This document shows positions 62,993 to 64,000 of a stretch of DNA of 64,000 bases, in pieces. Position numbers and translations under genes: made by a program. Position 1 is the first letter of the stretch, and each line of letters opens with the position of its first letter. This stretch comes from Telluribacter humicola (lineage in GTDB: Bacteria > Bacteroidota > Bacteroidia > Cytophagales > Spirosomataceae): the NCBI RefSeq assembly GCF_017355935.1, contig NZ_JAFIQT010000003.1, positions 193,450 to 257,449 on the forward strand, read 5' to 3'. The notes under the pieces are model-generated. The model saw only the letters and a list, made by a program, of their open reading frames with translations. It did not search any database and was not told the origin of the DNA.

Positions 62993-63239
62993 GCTGATTT
63001 TTAGACCTTTACCAGCAAAGATTGGCACAGATTGTGTTTAGTGTATTTCTAGTAGAAGTATACTGAAGTTAGGGGCACGGATACTGCCTGCTACCGTTAC
63101 ATAACATTCTGATTTTTCTCTGTCACAGTTTTAAAGACAGAAATACCTTTGTATTAACCATAGCAACAAATAATCTAATTACCCTCTCTTTAACTCATCC
63201 TTATTGAGAGATTATTGAGCACTATATCCTCCTATAAAA
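62993..63239. other. Intergenic region before the SGNH-like gene
   Basis: About 250 bp, AT-rich. Apart from the -7 box at 63144 I see no gene, repeat or strong hairpin. Confidence 0.5.
63144..63151 (+). promoter_or_regulatory. -7 promoter element of the SGNH-like gene
   Basis: TACCTTTG matches TAnnTTTG exactly. It would give a leader of about 80 nt before the ATG at 63240. Confidence 0.6.
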
Positions 63240-64000
63240 ATGAAAAAAGTATTGATGTACGTAACTGCATTTGCAGTTTATTTCCTCTTTTTTGAGATTG
63301 TATTACGCTTGTTTTTCTTAGGGTTCAATGCAGGATTCTTTACTCCTTATAAGTCTCTGCTCACCAAGCACTATCCCGAACTACTTCCCATTTTTGATCA
63401 GGAAGTAAAACAAGACGATAACGCCAAAAAAATTCTGATCCTGGGTGGTTCAGTAGTCAGCACGAACTGGTCACATTTGGAAACCAGGTTAGAGACACTG
63501 CTTCGTCCCTATTCCCCTGACAAATCAGCCATTCGTGTCTTTAATGCAGCAGCCCCAGCCAACAGTTCACTAGACAATCTCATCAAGTACAAGTTGCTTG
63601 CCGATTATAACTTTGATTTAGTGCTCTACTATGAAGCTATCAATGAGAATCGGTTTAATAATGTACCTGCCAATTTATTCAAAGAAGATTATAGTCATGT
63701 AGAATGGTATAGAGACATCTATATGATCCTGCAGCATCCGGATCTCAAATACACCATCCTACCTTATACGCTCCACTATATTTACAGGAGGGTAAATGAG
63801 CTTATTACAAAGCCAGCCAGCCTTAATATGAATGGGGTACATGAGAAAGATATGGTGTACGGAAGCGAAATCAAAACGTCTTCCCCCTATCGAAAGAATA
63901 TTCAGGAGCTGATCAATTTAGCTAATTCCAGAAACCAGCAACTCCTGTTAATGTCATATGCCCCCTTTTTTCCCGAAGGCGTTCAGCTCACCGGAAGCGA
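63240..64000 (+). CDS. Membrane-anchored SGNH/GDSL-like protein (C-terminus beyond the window)
   Basis: An ATG at 63240 opens a frame that runs to the right edge without a stop (253 codons). An N-terminal membrane helix (about 4-28, VLMYVTAFAVYFLFFEIVLR) is followed by a soluble domain. That domain has KKILILGGSVVSTNW, the position of the GDS motif of SGNH hydrolases with GGS in place of GDS, then a Asn-rich NAAAPANSSLDNLIK and LVLYYEAINENRFNN. Such proteins often modify surface polysaccharides (acyl esterase or transferase). The His/Asp end of the active site would lie outside the window. Confidence 0.65.
   Translation, partial: MKKVLMYVTAFAVYFLFFEIVLRLFFLGFNAGFFTPYKSLLTKHYPELLPIFDQEVKQDDNAKKILILGGSVVSTNWSHLETRLETLLRPYSPDKSAIRVFNAAAPANSSLDNLIKYKLLADYNFDLVLYYEAINENRFNNVPANLFKEDYSHVEWYRDIYMILQHPDLKYTILPYTLHYIYRRVNELITKPASLNMNGVHEKDMVYGSEIKTSSPYRKNIQELINLANSRNQQLLLMSYAPFFPEGVQLTGS

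Overview
The window is a chromosomal segment of a Bacteroidota bacterium, most likely of the order Cytophagales. The evidence is: many intergenic matches to the Bacteroidota -7 promoter element TAnnTTTG; the small Bacteroidota protein DUF4295 beside rpmG and ftsY; DUF4293 beside rimO; the bacillithiol gene bshC; a type IX secretion (T9SS) C-terminal sorting domain on a secreted glycoside hydrolase; and large secreted proteins built of Ig-like and beta-helix modules. I cannot name a species. No rRNA, tRNA, CRISPR array, insertion sequence or prophage was recognised.

Layout. 1-2484 (-): a secreted glycoside-hydrolase-like protein with Ig/PA14 repeats, cut by the left edge. 2953-10318 (-): lhgO, anmK, ricT, purD, recQ. 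10411-11385 (+): kdsD. 11407-16210 (-): a translation/secretion cluster read from the right as rpmG, DUF4295, ftsY, two paralogous membrane proteins, rimO, DUF4293. 16482-18810 (+): a c-type cytochrome lipoprotein and a lone nuoD. 18922-22271 (-): asd, 5-formyl-THF cyclo-ligase, bshC. 22660-34829 (+): the main accessory region, with a Tat-signal protein, three tandem phage-tail-collar (MdpB-like) proteins, a GNAT acetyltransferase, a DUF6916-like protein, and a 2965-residue secreted repeat protein. 34962-43294 (-): a beta-oxidation acyl-CoA dehydrogenase and thiolase, separated by a GT2-GT4-glycoside hydrolase block. 43447-45352 (-): PspC protein, small membrane protein, dctA. 45815-49162 (+): secA. 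49263-64000: mixed housekeeping and envelope genes (App1-like phosphatase, psd, LytTR regulator, rhomboid protease, polyprenyl synthase, class IV aminotransferase, heptose kinase, fabG, outer-membrane barrel, DUF4153, YdjC-type deacetylase, and an SGNH-like protein cut by the right edge).

How the parts fit. Several genes serve the envelope: kdsD and the heptose kinase (LPS core sugars), GT2/GT4 (surface glycan), psd and the App1-like phosphatase (phospholipids), secA/ftsY (export), anmK (peptidoglycan recycling). Two observations stand out. The first is the tail-collar cassette next to a giant surface protein with no other phage gene in sight. The second is a shared palindromic operator (AGTATGC, two bases, GCATACT) in front of both the acyl-CoA dehydrogenase and the thiolase genes, which implies one local regulator of fatty-acid degradation.
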